Shown: piece after piece, positions 1 through 11,498 of the stretch
Layout: each line of letters opens with the position of its first letter
How positions within the stretch are numbered: position 1 is the first letter of the stretch
DNA from: Stercorarius parasiticus
Taxonomy: Eukaryota; Chordata; Aves; Charadriiformes; Stercorariidae
NCBI GenBank assembly: GCA_013396915.1
Contig: VWZL01005131.1
Coordinates: 1 to 64,000 of the forward strand
DNA length: 64,000 bases
Reading direction: 5' to 3'
Position numbers and translations under genes: made by a program
Notes under the pieces: generated by a model
The model's input: the letters and a program-made list of their open reading frames with translations, nothing else
Database searches by the model: none
Told to the model about the DNA's origin: nothing

Positions 1-17
1 ATGATTCTATGATTCTA
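1..17 (+). mobile_element. Tail of a CR1 LINE, cut by the window edge
   Basis: The first bases hold two overlapping copies of the octamer ATTCTATG, the signature end of avian CR1 elements, which have no poly(A) tail. The body of the element would lie upstream of the window on the same strand. Only the tail is visible, so chance cannot be excluded. Confidence 0.55.
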
Positions 18-2910
18 ATCATAAATATTTTCTATAGGAACAGGATAAACCCATCAAAAATAAAATCAATATACGGAAAAGAAATGTTTTGCTCAAGGAG
101 GCTTTGAAGGCCTTTCGCAGTGATCATGGCAGACACAGTGACCTTGTACTGCTGTTGTCACCAGCGATCACTGAATCTCTCATATAAATAAAGAGAAGCT
201 GAGAGACAGACGGATTTGTTTTGGAACTCCCTTGACCCGAAAGTGTTGTGTGTTGGCAGTAAGTTTTTAGTAGCAATGCCTTTAGAACTGGAACATCTTA
301 TCTCCTCACAGGAATCTCTGAATATTTTTTTATTTTTCTTTCTCACAGCTCTCCTCTACCAATCAGTCAATAGCCAGATGAGGTTCACAGCACAATTTTT
401 TTTGTAATGACAAAGAAAAGGCAAACAGTGCCAACATCTACTCGTTCCCCCAGTGAAAAACTTGGACTAATAAAAGCTTTGATTTTGCCAGCTTCATAGA
501 TGTTGGAAAGCTGTCCTCCTGGACCACTTCGTGGCCACTAAAATTAAATACTCAGCACTGAAATACTCAGCAGATTCACAGTTTCTCTAACACAAGTCTA
601 ATGGGGAATCCGCTGCTAGCGCAAACAACTCGGTTCAGTTCTTTCTAACGTCTAAAGTAAAGAAACATAAAAGATGTTGTCACGCTGCACACAGCTCTAC
701 AGAGACCCACTACATGGTACACTTTACAGAAAGGTTTTTGACCATTATCCATGAAATTGAAATGCATAAAGACGTAACTAGGACAGTACCCTATGTAATT
801 AATGTATGATCAAACACAACACTGAGCATGGCAAATTGCTTGTATTTTTATCCTGCATCTAGAAAGTTTTCAGTCTTGCTAATCCCTGGACTAGCACAGC
901 TATTCAGCTAACATTCTTTAAATGAGGTATTTTAAAGTTAAAATCTAATATGAGCTAAAATGACATCTAGGTGATTTGTGCAGACATTTCCTTTGAGGCC
1001 ACTATAAGTTAGTTATACCTGAATCAACAACTTTGTTGTCTCCAAGGTGGGCAATATTTTTCTTGAGCATTCAGCACTGAGCATTATTTTGTTAGTTCTG
1101 AAGGCCAGGATAACATTATATGTATAAGGTAACTAGGAAACACAACCCAAATGAACCAGGTTTGAAACATTGTTCTTGGAAACACACAATTCTATAAAGC
1201 CAGGAACTGTGGGATACAAAAGCTATAGAATGGATATAATTTTCTCAAACTTGCAAATCCAAGGCTGTAACAGGTTTTCGAAGGTTTCACTACACTAAAG
1301 ATCTTCAGTGTGAAAGGTGAAAAATGGACATTTCCTGTAAATAAGAGATCAACTTTATAGCAGGAAATTACCCAAGCACAACAAATATTGACATTATGGG
1401 TGGGCTTCACTGCAATTTCAGTTAAATACAAGTGCTTAACATTTTTCATTGCAATCAAACAATGTGTAGTATATAATGAAGAATTCATATTTTTTGAGAG
1501 ATTTGAAGCTGATCCAATGGGCTTCACCACTCATATGTGATAAACTGCTTTCAGCAGGAAATCTATTGATGTATACTTTGTGTAAAAAGCTATCCTGTTT
1601 CTGGACATCTTGAAGCTTACCCTGTTAGATATCTACAAGCTGCAGGCACTGTTGAGCAGTATAGTAATACGTAACATTAATATAATGAATCAAACTGATT
1701 ATAGAGAATTAGTATGAACATGTAGAAGCAGCAGCTTAATAATATTGGAGTTTGTTGTATTTGCTTAACATGTATAGATCAGCTTGACAGCCCATGAGTA
1801 AAAAGTTCTGCGTGAGAACTTTTGTCTATGATTCTTTATATACGAGTCATGCCTGTTTCAATTTCCAATGTTGCCATGACAATTTTTCTGTTCCCACAAT
1901 TCTCTGCCTCATTCATTATTGACTTTCCAATTTCTACAGCAATAAGTAGGCAAAGATGAGAGTGATTGTAAAAAGTAACCTCGTTTACTATACAATCTTG
2001 AACAACTGCCAGAGCAGCATGTCTCTTGGGTGCACAAAGAGATATAGTTCTGTGACTCCACTGCACTTATTCTTAATCCAGATCTCTGTCTAAAAATAAA
2101 TATTTCAAAAAAATTTTCTCTATTGTTCTTGAAATCCTAGAGAAAAAAAGTCAGTCTAAGAGAGGAGTGAATTTGTAAACTGGTACAAGGCAGAGTCAGT
2201 GCAGGTGAATATAGAAACTGAGGATAACTAGAAAAAAATATTTACTAAATATATGTAAAATTAGATAATTTTCTTTTTCAAGTACAAAAAACAGTTTGGA
2301 AGTAACAGATCTTGCATATGCCAGGGAATCCCAGAATGAGCATTCATGCTGCTGCCCCGTCAGATACTGCATGTCTACAACTCCTGATAATTATTTTCAT
2401 TAAATGTTCTCTATAATTGCTTGCCAGGCTTGCTGCAGCTGTCAGCAAGGGAGCAATAAGACAGAATACACCTACTAGACTGAAGACACAAAGCATCACT
2501 TAATCTATTAATATACCATCTTAGAAACTAAATAATAGAATTTTTAAAAAATAGTTTTGAATTGCAAATATTACATTCATGGTAAATAAGTTTAGCAGGG
2601 GACTGAAGATAAGCACCGATATTGACAAGTGCATAAATCAGCTGGCTTGGAGATATTCACATTCTATCTGAATAAGATTTGTCAGACAAAAACACTATGT
2701 GATATAGGCTATTTTAACGATACAGGTGCAACAATTGTACACGAGCCATGAAACTCCTGTGCGTTTTTTTAAAATGTCATAAGAGTTTATAAGTATTACG
2801 CTGACCAGCAGGTTATGTAATAAAATACACCTGCTTTAGGAAAAAAAGTTGTAGAAAATAATAACAAGAATGCTTACTATGACATGAGAAATGATGAAGT
2901 TAAAATGACA
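18..2910. other. AT-rich stretch with no recognised gene
   Basis: No reading frame exceeds 112 codons and none has recognisable protein content. Stops are frequent in all frames, and short A and T runs are common. I see no RNA gene, LTR or CR1 sequence. Confidence 0.6.
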
Positions 2911-3702
2911 GATTCATAGAATGGTTTGGGTTGGAAAGGACCAATCCCCTGCCATAGGCCAGGACACCTTTCACTACATAAGGTTGCTCAAAGCCTCATC
3001 CAACCTGACCTTGAGAACTTCCAATGACAGAGCATCCACAACCAATCTGGGAAACCTAATCCAGTGTCTCCCTGCCCTCATAGTAAAGAATGTCTTCCAT
3101 ATATCCAAATGTAAATCTACATCTTTTAATTTAAAACCTTGTCCTATCACAGACCTTGGTAAGTAGTTTCTCTCCATCTTTCTTATAAGCCCACTTTAAA
3201 TACTGAAAAACCACAGTAAGACTTCCCCAAAGCTTTCTCTTTTTACAATCCCAACTCTCTACATCTGTCTCCATAGAAGAGGTGCTCCAGACCTCTAACC
3301 TCTAACCATTTTTGTGGCCCTCCTCTGGACCCACTCTAACAATTTCATGTCTTGTACTGTGGTTCCTTGAGCTGAATGCAATACTCCAGGTGGGGTCCCA
3401 CAAGAGCAGAGTAGAAGGGGAGAATCACCTTCCTTGACCTGCTGGCCACACTTCTTTTTATGCAACCCAGGATATGATTGGCTTTTTGGGCTGCAAGTTC
3501 ATATTGTCGTCTCATATCTCATTTTTTCATCTACCAATGTCTCTAAATCCTCTACATGGCTAATCTCAATCCATTCATCCCCCAGTCTGTACTGATATTG
3601 GGGATTGCACCAAGCCAGGTGCAGGACCTTGGCCTTGTTGAACTTCGTGAGGTTCACATGGGCCCACTTCTCAAGCTTGTCAAGGTCCCTCTAGTCCTTA
3701 GA
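2911..3702 (-). mobile_element. CR1 LINE, 5'-truncated 3' fragment
   Basis: On the plus strand this begins with the reverse of a CR1 3' end (cATAGAATGG then TTTGGGTTGGAAAGGACC). It continues antisense through the last part of ORF2. A minus-strand frame at 2974-3177 translates into the ORF2 C-terminus, ending RLDEALSNLM then a stop; the same ending, RLDRALSKLI, closes the large CR1 at 11.4 kb. Further along come the antisense equivalents of the HLEYCVQ and QRRATKM region (3300-3390) and of the KCKVLHL and DLDRLE region (3610-3700). Homology stops near 3700, so the copy is truncated at its 5' end, the usual outcome of incomplete target-primed reverse transcription. Indels break the frame and it is dead. 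The subfamily is not assigned. Confidence 0.93.
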
Positions 3703-6700
3703 AGAGGACGTCAGGTAACGTAAATTATGACTATCATCCCTACCATGCCACTGACATTGATATGATATTGCTGTGAAAAAAGATGAGATCTTTTAAGTAA
3801 AAATAAAGCATATTATTGCCACAGCATTATATGTGGTAACAGGTACATCCACGTAAGTCTATTGCTATATATAAATGTAAATATGTTTACATAAAAAAGA
3901 GATGTGTCAAAATTCTACTGTGGTTTTCTCCAATAGATGAAACAAAAGTGAATTTTCAGTTTACTCTAATCCAGATATTTAGAAGAAATAACTGTGGTGT
4001 TCAAGTGTTCTTTTTCCTGTATTTTAAGAAGACTCTGAGAATTTTCCTCTATTTTAAAACATTTAAATCATCCACATTTACTACCTGATCAGCCATTTGC
4101 CATTGGCAGAACATTGAACAGACCAACTTCATTCCAAAGTGGAGCTCTTTGTATCCATGCGACATTCTTTAGGTTATGAAATGCCTTAATTTGACTGAGG
4201 GGATAAATTCAGTCAGCTCCTCTTTAATACATTTTTTTACTACAGGGAATAAAAATATAACTGGTTTTTTTGGAATAAATAAGCAAAAAAATCATTTAGA
4301 GTGATACAATCTGCTTTAAGTGAGCTCCATGTCAAAGAACTCATTATGTCAACTAGTCTTGAAATCAATGAAGTCAAAAAGAGTGCTGAGATATCTGACA
4401 GTCCTCTATTTGTTTTTAGCAGTAAGGCCATCATCTTCTGATAAAAACATAGAATTAAAAAGCCATCTAAGAAGACTGTCCAAATTAAATTCTCTCCTTT
4501 ATTTTAGACAAGCTAAAGACACAACGCACAAGACAGTTCAGAGATGGGTTTGTGGTGTTAGTCTTGTCACATTTCCCTCTGGCAGAGATATATTCATGCA
4601 CACGTGCACACATATACATACAGAAATGAAGACACACATCTATGTGCATTTATATGTATAAAACACAACTCAGATTAGTCTCTTCTTTCCTTGGCAAATC
4701 ACGATCATTTCACTTGACAATTAAGCTTGTTTTAGTCTGGTCTCCTGATGTGTTTCAAGTGCTGCTGAACGCATTCCACAGATTATGATTTTGGTACCAT
4801 TAAGTAAAATGACAGAGCTCTTTGCAAGCTATCTACCACCTATGCTGCACTGTCCTCTTTATTGCAGTTCCAGACTGCTCACACCAAGGTTACATAGTTT
4901 TCTGTCTACTATAAACCCAAGGACCCCACCAGCAGTGTTACTCCTTCCTATGGTATGTATCATTTTCTTATTTCCCACATATTTGTTAGCAAATTTCAAG
5001 GTGAGTCCAGCTGATATTTTCAAATCTATGTTAAGTAATTGGTAGTTTACTAAACTCTTTCTCTGTTTCTTAACAGTGAAACTTACTAAATCTGGCCAAG
5101 TTGTAGGTTGTTAAACTTTTCTTTAGGAAAAAATCTTCATTCTTTTGTAATATTTCCCTTCAGCTAAAATACATCTGAAAATAGTTACATCTCATTACAA
5201 GTATTTAGTCAGGTTTTGACCGCTTATATATGAATTTAAAATCCTGTCAATGATGGAAACAGACATTACTGAGCTTGGCTCATCTAAAGCTTTTCATCAC
5301 AGCTTAATACATATTTTTCTGCATGACTTCAGTTATCTGTCTGTTACTGGCCTCTCTGAGGCTATGTTCAGCTAAACTATATTAATAAAAATTTTTAATC
5401 AGGGATTAAACTACCCTTTTTTTTTAGCTTTCAAAAAAATAAATTTCCTGGGGGAAAAGTAAATACATAAAAAGCTGTAATAAAGTCATTATTCTGGAGA
5501 TAACACATGGTTAACATTAAAGCCATGGTGTAATTTCATTCTGACTTAACACATGCCTAAGTGTGGTCCAAAATAAGAATATGATATGAATGTGGGTTTC
5601 TAAGTATACTTAGGGAGGGGGGGTGTTAGTCATATTTACATCACAATAAGAAAAGTAATTGATCATTGTAATCTTCATCATAACACATTCATTTTTTCAC
5701 CAGTAGAACTCATTTGTCTTGATTTATACAGTCTCTTTCCTGCACATATTCAACAGAAAAATTTTAAACGTTACTGATATTCCACAAGGATATGCAGGAT
5801 CAATTAGGCTCTGTGCTGTGCAAACAGTTTCATTCCTAAGTGAAGCAAGAAGGAGAAGGGCAGAAAAAGCAATGAGATTTTTCTTTTTATACTAAATGAA
5901 ATAAACTAAGTTCGCCTTAGGATAAGGCACCAAGTTTCTGCAATAAATATATTTTTCATATATACATAAACTACTTTTTTCTGTATTTGGGTAGTTATTT
6001 CTGAAATTACCAATCAGATTAATTCTTTCTTTTCTAATAATACGGATGCGTTGCATGTTGGTAAGAAGTTTTATCTTTGGGGTTTTTTTTGTTCAAGTTG
6101 TAACATTTTAGAAAGATTTTCTTTTGCATCATTGTTGATTTTTTTTCTTATTTTAAATATACTCAGTATACTTCTATCTTTTTTTTAATCTAGCCCCAGG
6201 CTTTCCATTTATTTCAGATCTGTATAACCATAGTCAAAAGGATTCAGCTTGCTTTTTACGATTTCCATCTGCATGTGAAAACACCAGGACTGAATACTCA
6301 TGTGCAGTTTCATTTTATTACTCTGTATAGACTCAAATTAAAGCCTACTGCTTTGGGGGAATCAATTCTGCCTAAAGATCAATTAATAGTTTTCCTTCTT
6401 TCACCCACATCTATTCCAGAGGTGACATTGTGTATGTCATTTGCATATACAGCTGAGAAAACACAAAATAAAGTGATTAAAAGTAAATTAAGTAAACAGT
6501 CCACTCTGGACTCCTGGGTAATTAGGAAACATTGTTTTTGATAGTTATATATTATGCTCGTGCATGTACTGAATTTCAATGCCAATTATAATTTGTTCAC
6601 TATTTAAATTTTACTTTATGTTACTTACATATTTCTTTTAAGATACAGAAATACACGTTGCTGAGCACAAACTGCTTGACTATACTTTCAAAGAAAAGAG

Positions 6701-7217
6701 AAAAACGGAAAGAAAACAAAAATAGATTTCTTGCTATATCTACCCATCTGATAGTTGCTCTAGATGTAACTCCTTACAAACTTCTTACATTGCTGCAGTC
6801 TTTATAGGAGTACCACAGGACTCTGCTATTTCCACACACAGTCTGCCAGCAAGCAAACAATCAAAGGAAATACTATTTGAGGTCAGTTCTTAAAGTGCCT
6901 TTTGGATGTTCTTGAAGCTTCTTATCACTCCAGAATCTACTGCTCTGGTTTTCCAATGCTATCTCTGGAATTAAATGTATGACTGAGTAACTGTTAATCA
7001 GCTAGTAAAATTAAATTGAGTAGCTGTTCCATTAAATAGGTAAAAACATTAAATCCTCTGTTTTAGTTCACAATAAACTTAAAAAACAAAACAAAACCCC
7101 TGAAAAGAATTAATAAAACTTACTCCAGAAATGCCTCTTTTGCCTAAAGAAGCATTTCTTTTCCATAATCATTTTAGTTTGAATGGTAAAAGAAATCCAA
7201 CCTTAATGTGGATTATT
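3703..7217. other. AT-rich stretch with no recognised gene
   Basis: The longest open frames (113 and 88 codons) have no recognisable domain. Short CA- and T-rich tracts occur, for example around 4601-4660 and 6060-6190. I see no mobile element here. Confidence 0.55.
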
Positions 7218-7341
7218 GCCCTCTGCACTTGGCAAAGTGGATGTGGCAAACCAGAGAGAGCTCACATGAAAACATGCAGCCGTCCAGGTCTTGGGCCTCA
7301 GGGCATTCCAGAGCCTTTCGCTGGTAGTGGATGGCAGTAGT

Positions 7342-8258
7342 TAGAACAGCTGTGTGAGTTATGACCATTTAGACGATCTGCTCAGCCTGGTGGCAAAGCT
7401 AGAAGAGGAAGCAGAAAAGGTAAGGAGAATTAGAGACTCCGAGAAAGAGAGAGACTGGTGGAGCCATATTGTGTCCTCCCTGAGACAGAAGCAGAAACAG
7501 ACACCAGAAAAAGTAACAAGATCAAGGGGATCCTGTATCCTCCCCCTGAGAGGCTGAAGGCAGTAGCTTAAAGAACATGAGTGAGTGGAGGCAAGTCCCT
7601 GCTTGCCCACCCCGCCTTCCCAGGTGCCTCTATACAACAGGTATGAGGCTCTGGATGTGGAAGGCCAGTCAGTGGATGATGTGGATGATGGTCCATCTTC
7701 ACCAGAGGTGTTGCTAAGGTCAGAAAGGTCTACCCCCAGTATCACAGCCACCTTCCCGAGGAAGAAAGACGTGTTTCCTTCTGAGGGAAGCAGAGGGTCC
7801 ACTATGCTGGACTGACCCTCCTCTTAAGGAAGCATGCTGCCTCCCTGCAGCCTGGGTCAGCGACATCACTAGGAAACTTCCTAGCCCAGTACAGTCCTTG
7901 GACTATTACCCATTACTGCTCCTCCATGTGGGTGGTGACAAAGCCACAACACGTAGTGCAAAAGAGACTAGCTTTTGCGTAGCTGCAAAAGAGACTTCAG
8001 GGCCTTGGGACAGTTGGTAAGGGAATCTGGAAGTACAGGTTTTTTTTTCCTTTCTCCTTACAGTTGCAGGCAGCGACACTGGAAGAAACAGACAGGCCCA
8101 GTCTATTAATATGTGGCTCTGTGGCTAGTGTTGCAATTTTGGGGTTTTTGATAATGGGATGGCTTCCACAGCATCACGCCTGCTGGAGTCAGATGGGATT
8201 CACCTTTCTGAAAGGGGGAAGAGGGTTTTTGCTCACAAGCTCCTTGACACAGCTTTAA
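7342..8258 (+). pseudogene. CR1 ORF1 remnant (coiled-coil and SGNH-esterase type)
   Basis: The first frame opens with DHLDDLLSLVAKLEEEAEK then RDSEKERDWW, the coiled-coil-like start of avian CR1 ORF1, and stops at 7557. A second frame (7585-7815) continues with PLYNRYEALDVEGQ. The rest, 7819-8258, is the esterase-like half in shifted frames: the bases around 7912-7945 encode a LLLHVGG-like strand, and 8189-8211 encode SDGIHLSE. DGIH (8192-8203) supplies the Asp and His expected of an SGNH hydrolase triad. The upstream GDS serine block is not recognisable, so the catalytic serine is apparently lost. The family's ORF1 binds RNA and is thought to help retrotransposition. At least three breaks make this a pseudogene. 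An antisense frame across 7359-7802 is only a shadow. Confidence 0.85.
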
Positions 8259-8265
8259 ACTAGGC

Positions 8266-11200
8266 TTGAAGGAGGAGAGACATAATATCAGGCTTGCCCA
8301 TGACAAGCTGTGGGGTGACAAGCCAAGATTAGAGGGATGGGGTGCTAGCAAGAACCCACAGCCTGTTGCTTTGAGACCTGCTGGCTACACTGCAGCACAC
8401 TTGAAGTTTTACAGAGATAATCCAGGGGCTTCTGAAGTACCAGGAGCCAAGCGGGATAAAATAGTGAAATACCGCAAAGGAATTAAGGGGTGTTCCTCTA
8501 GAAAGGTGGCACGGCCAACAGCCCAGCTGAAGTGCCTCTACACCAATGCAAACAGCATGGGCAAGAAACAGGAGGAGCTGGAAGGCACCGTGCTGTTAGA
8601 AAGCTGTGACCTAGTTGCCATTACTGAAACTTGGTGATACAAATCCCACGACTGGAGTGCCACTATTGATGACTACAGGCTGGGACAGGCGAAGAAGGAG
8701 GGGAGGACACATTGGCCTCTACATCAAGAAATGGACAGAGTGTGAAGAGCTGTCTCTGAAGAATATCCACAAGCAGGTTGAAAGCTTATGGGTAAGAATT
8801 AGAGACTGAGACAACAAAGGGAACCTTGTTGTTGATGTCTACTAGAGGCAGCCCGATCAAGGGGAGCCTATTGATGAAGCCTTTTTACTCCAGCTACAGG
8901 AGGTATCACACTCACAGGCTCTAGTCCCATTGAGGGACTTCAATCACCCCAACTTCTTCTGGAAAAGTAGCACAGCAAGCTGTAGGCAATTCAGGAGGCT
9001 CCTGGAGTGCATCAAGGATAACTTTGTAAGCCAGGTAATAGACAGCCCTACCAGAGGGGGTATGCAATACTGCACCTGTTGGTCACCAACGCGAGCAAGC
9101 TTATCAGTGACATCGAGATTGGAGGCAGCCTGGGCTGCAGTGAACATGCACTAGTGGAATTTGCAGTCCTGAGGGATATGAGTCAGTCAAAAAGTAAGGT
9201 CAGGACCCTGAATTTTAGGAAAGCAAACTTCCATCTCTTCAAGGAGTTAAACAATAGGGACCCCTGGGAAACTGCCCTCAGGGACAAGGGGGAAGAACAG
9301 AGCTGGCAGATCTTTAAGGATGCTTTTCATAGAGTGAAGAGCTCTCAGTCTCCAGGTGTAAGACATCAGGGAAGGAAGGCAGGCAAATGGCATGGTTGAG
9401 TCGAGACCTGCTGATCAAACTAAAGGGCAAGAAGGAAATGCACGGGCAGTGGAAGCAGGGACAGGTATCCTGGGAAGAGTATAGGGATGCTGCCCAGTTG
9501 TGTAGGGATAGGATCAGGAAGGCTAAGGTGCAGCTGGAGCTGAGCTTGACAAAGGATGCAAAGAATAATAAGAAGGGCTTCTACAGGTATGTCAGCCAGA
9601 AAAGGAAGGTCAAAGGAAGCACACTCCCCCTGATGAGCAAGACTGGCAAACTGGTAACAACAGAGGAGGAGAAGGCTGAAGTAGTCAACAACTTTTTTGC
9701 CTCATTCTTCACTGACAACCTCTCTTCCCGCACCTCTCAAGTGGATGGACCACAAGATGGGGACTGGGCAAGCAAAGTCTCCCCCACTGTTAGAGAAGAT
9801 CAGGTTCATGACTACCTGAGGAACCCGAGCATACAGAAATTTATGGGACCTGACAAGTTGCATTCCAGAGTCATAGAATCATTGAATCATCGAATGGTTT
9901 GGGTTGGAAGGGACCTTGAAGATCACCTAATTCCAACTGCCCCTCCATGGGGACATCTTCCACTAGACCAGGTTACTCAAAGCCCCATCCAACCTGGCTT
10001 TGAGTCCTGAGGGAATTGGCTGATATATTTGCTAAGACACTCCCCATTATGGCAGTCAGATGGAGTCCCTAGTGACTGGAAAAAGGAAAAATTGCACCCA
10101 TTTTTTAAAAGGGTAGAAAGGAGGATCTTGGGAACTACCGACCTGTCAGCCTCACCTCTGTGCCTTGGAAGATCATGGAACAGATCCTCCTAGAAGCTAT
10201 GCTAAGGCACATGGAGGACACAGAGGTGATTTGAGACAGCATCATGGCTTCACCAAGGGCAAGTCCTGCCTGACCAACCTGATGGTTTTCTATGATGAAG
10301 TGACTGCATCAGTGGACAAGGGAAGAGCTATGGATGTTGTCTATCTGGACTTTTCTAAGACCTTTGACATGGTCCCCCACAACATCCTTCTCTCTAAATT
10401 GGAAAGATATGAATTTGATGAGTGGACTGTTTGGTGGATGAGGAATTGGTTGGATGGTCATATCCAGAGGGCAGTGGTCAATGGCTCTATGTCCAGATGG
10501 AGACCGGTGACAAGTGGTGTCCCTCAGGGGTCTGTATTGGGACCAGTCCTGTTTAATATCTTCATCAATGACATAGAGTTGATGTTTGGGATCAAGTTCA
10601 CCCTCAGCAAGTTTTCAGATGACACCAATCTGGGTGGTGTGGCTGACATGCATGAGGGATGGGAAGCCATCCAGAGGGACCTGGACAGGCTGGAGAGGTG
10701 GGCCTGTGTGAACCTCATGAGGTGCAATGAGAACAAGTGCAGGGTCCTGCAAGTGGGTTGGGGCAACCCTCAATATTAATACATCTGGGGGATAAAGGGA
10801 TTGAGAGTAGTCCTGCTGGGAAGGATTTGCGGGTACTGGTGGATGAAAAGCTGAACATGAGACGACAATGTGCGCTTGCCGCCCAAAAAATCAACCGTAT
10901 CCAAGGCTGTATCAAAAGAAGCATGGCCAGCAGGTCGAGGGAGGTGATTCTGCCTCTCTACTGCGCTCTCATGAGACCCCACCTGGAGTACTGTGTCCAG
11001 TTTTGTAGCCTCCAACATAAGAAGGATATTAACCTGTTGTACCGCGTCCAGAGGAGGGCCACAAAAATGATCAGGAGATGGAGCACCTCTCCTATGAGGA
11101 CAGGCTGAGAGAGTTGGGGTTGTTCAGCCTGGAGAAGAGAAGGCTCCAGGGAGACCTTATTGTGGCCTTTCAGTACTTAAAGGGGGCTTATAAGAAAGAT

Positions 11201-11413
11201 GGAGACAAACTTTTTAGTAGGGACTGTTGTGCTAGGACAAGGGGTAATAGTTTTAAACTAAAGGAGGGTAGATTTATGCTAGATATAAGGAAGAAATTTT
11301 TTATTATGAGGGTGGTGAGACTCTGGAACAGGTTGCCCAGAGATGTGGTGGATATGCCATCCCTGAAAACATTCAAGGTCAGGTTGGACAGGGCTCTGAG
11401 CAAGCTGATCTAG
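8266..11413 (+). pseudogene. CR1 ORF2 remnant (endonuclease and reverse transcriptase)
   Basis: Domains in order: an APE-type endonuclease with LKCLYTNANS (from about 8529), ITETW (8620-8634) followed at once by a stop where the second Trp is expected, RDFNHP (about 8933; the family has GDFNHP), and SEH (9139-9147; the family has SDH). A linker follows (9387-9870), then reverse transcriptase with [25 protein letters not shown] (10516-10545) and FSDD (10612-10623; usually FADD). The thumb and C-terminal part (10800-11413) carry [24 protein letters not shown] and the terminal RLDRALSKLI. Frame changes lie near 8637, 9070, 9380, 9872-10165, 10780 and 11090. The ORF2 protein nicks target DNA and reverse-transcribes the element's RNA. 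This copy cannot encode it: the frame is broken about six times and at least two endonuclease motif residues are changed. Confidence 0.93.
9873..10002 (-). mobile_element. CR1 3' fragment nested inside the larger CR1
   Basis: The large CR1's ORF2 runs normally up to the LHSRV codons before 9873 and resumes at 10007 with the LRELAD codons. Between them lie about 130 bases beginning ATAGAATCATTGAATCATC followed by GGTTTGGGTTGGAAGGGACC. That is the reverse complement of a CR1 3' end, reaching about 130 bases into the element. The bases GAGTC occur on both sides (9868-9872 and 10002-10006), a likely 5 bp target duplication. The orientation is opposite to the host element. It is therefore a later, heavily 5'-truncated CR1 insertion, and the host copy was already resident. 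Confidence 0.9.
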
Positions 11414-11423
11414 TTGAAGATGT

Positions 11424-11440
11424 CCCTGCTTATTGCAGGG
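11424..11440 (+). other. CR1 3' hairpin
   Basis: CCCTGC and GCAGGG form a perfect 6 bp stem around a 5-base loop (TTATT), about 60 bases before the element's end. A stem-loop here followed by octamer repeats is typical of CR1 3' ends and is thought to be recognised by the element's own reverse transcriptase. The stem is intact although the coding part is not. Confidence 0.75.
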
Positions 11441-11483
11441 GATGTTGGACTAGATGACCTTTAAAGGTCCCTTCCAACCCAAA

Positions 11484-11498
11484 CTATGATTCTATGAT
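11484..11498 (+). repeat. CR1 terminal octamer tail
   Basis: CTATGATTCTATGAT closes the large CR1. It contains one full ATTCTATG octamer flanked by partial copies and marks the element's 3' boundary. Confidence 0.85.

Larger units (their letters stand above)
7218..11498 (+). mobile_element. Nearly full-length CR1 LINE, inactive
   Basis: About 4.3 kb of continuous forward-strand CR1. In order it has a 5' untranslated part (about 7218-7341), ORF1 (7342-8258), ORF2 with endonuclease and reverse transcriptase (8266-11413), a short 3' untranslated region with a CCCTGC/GCAGGG hairpin (11424-11440), and an ATTCTATG-type tail ending near 11498. Most avian CR1 copies are short 3' fragments, so a copy that reaches ORF1 and the 5' region is uncommon. 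Both reading frames are broken repeatedly, and a second CR1 fragment interrupts ORF2 at 9873-10002. Minus that insert the element is about 4.15 kb, close to the usual full length of about 4.5 kb. The exact 5' boundary is estimated, because the untranslated region is divergent. No convincing target-site duplication is seen, which is normal for CR1. Confidence 0.95.

Noticed and set aside
7359..7802. 147-codon minus-strand open frame
   Set aside because: It is the antisense shadow of CR1 ORF1. The sense strand carries the recognisable family sequence.
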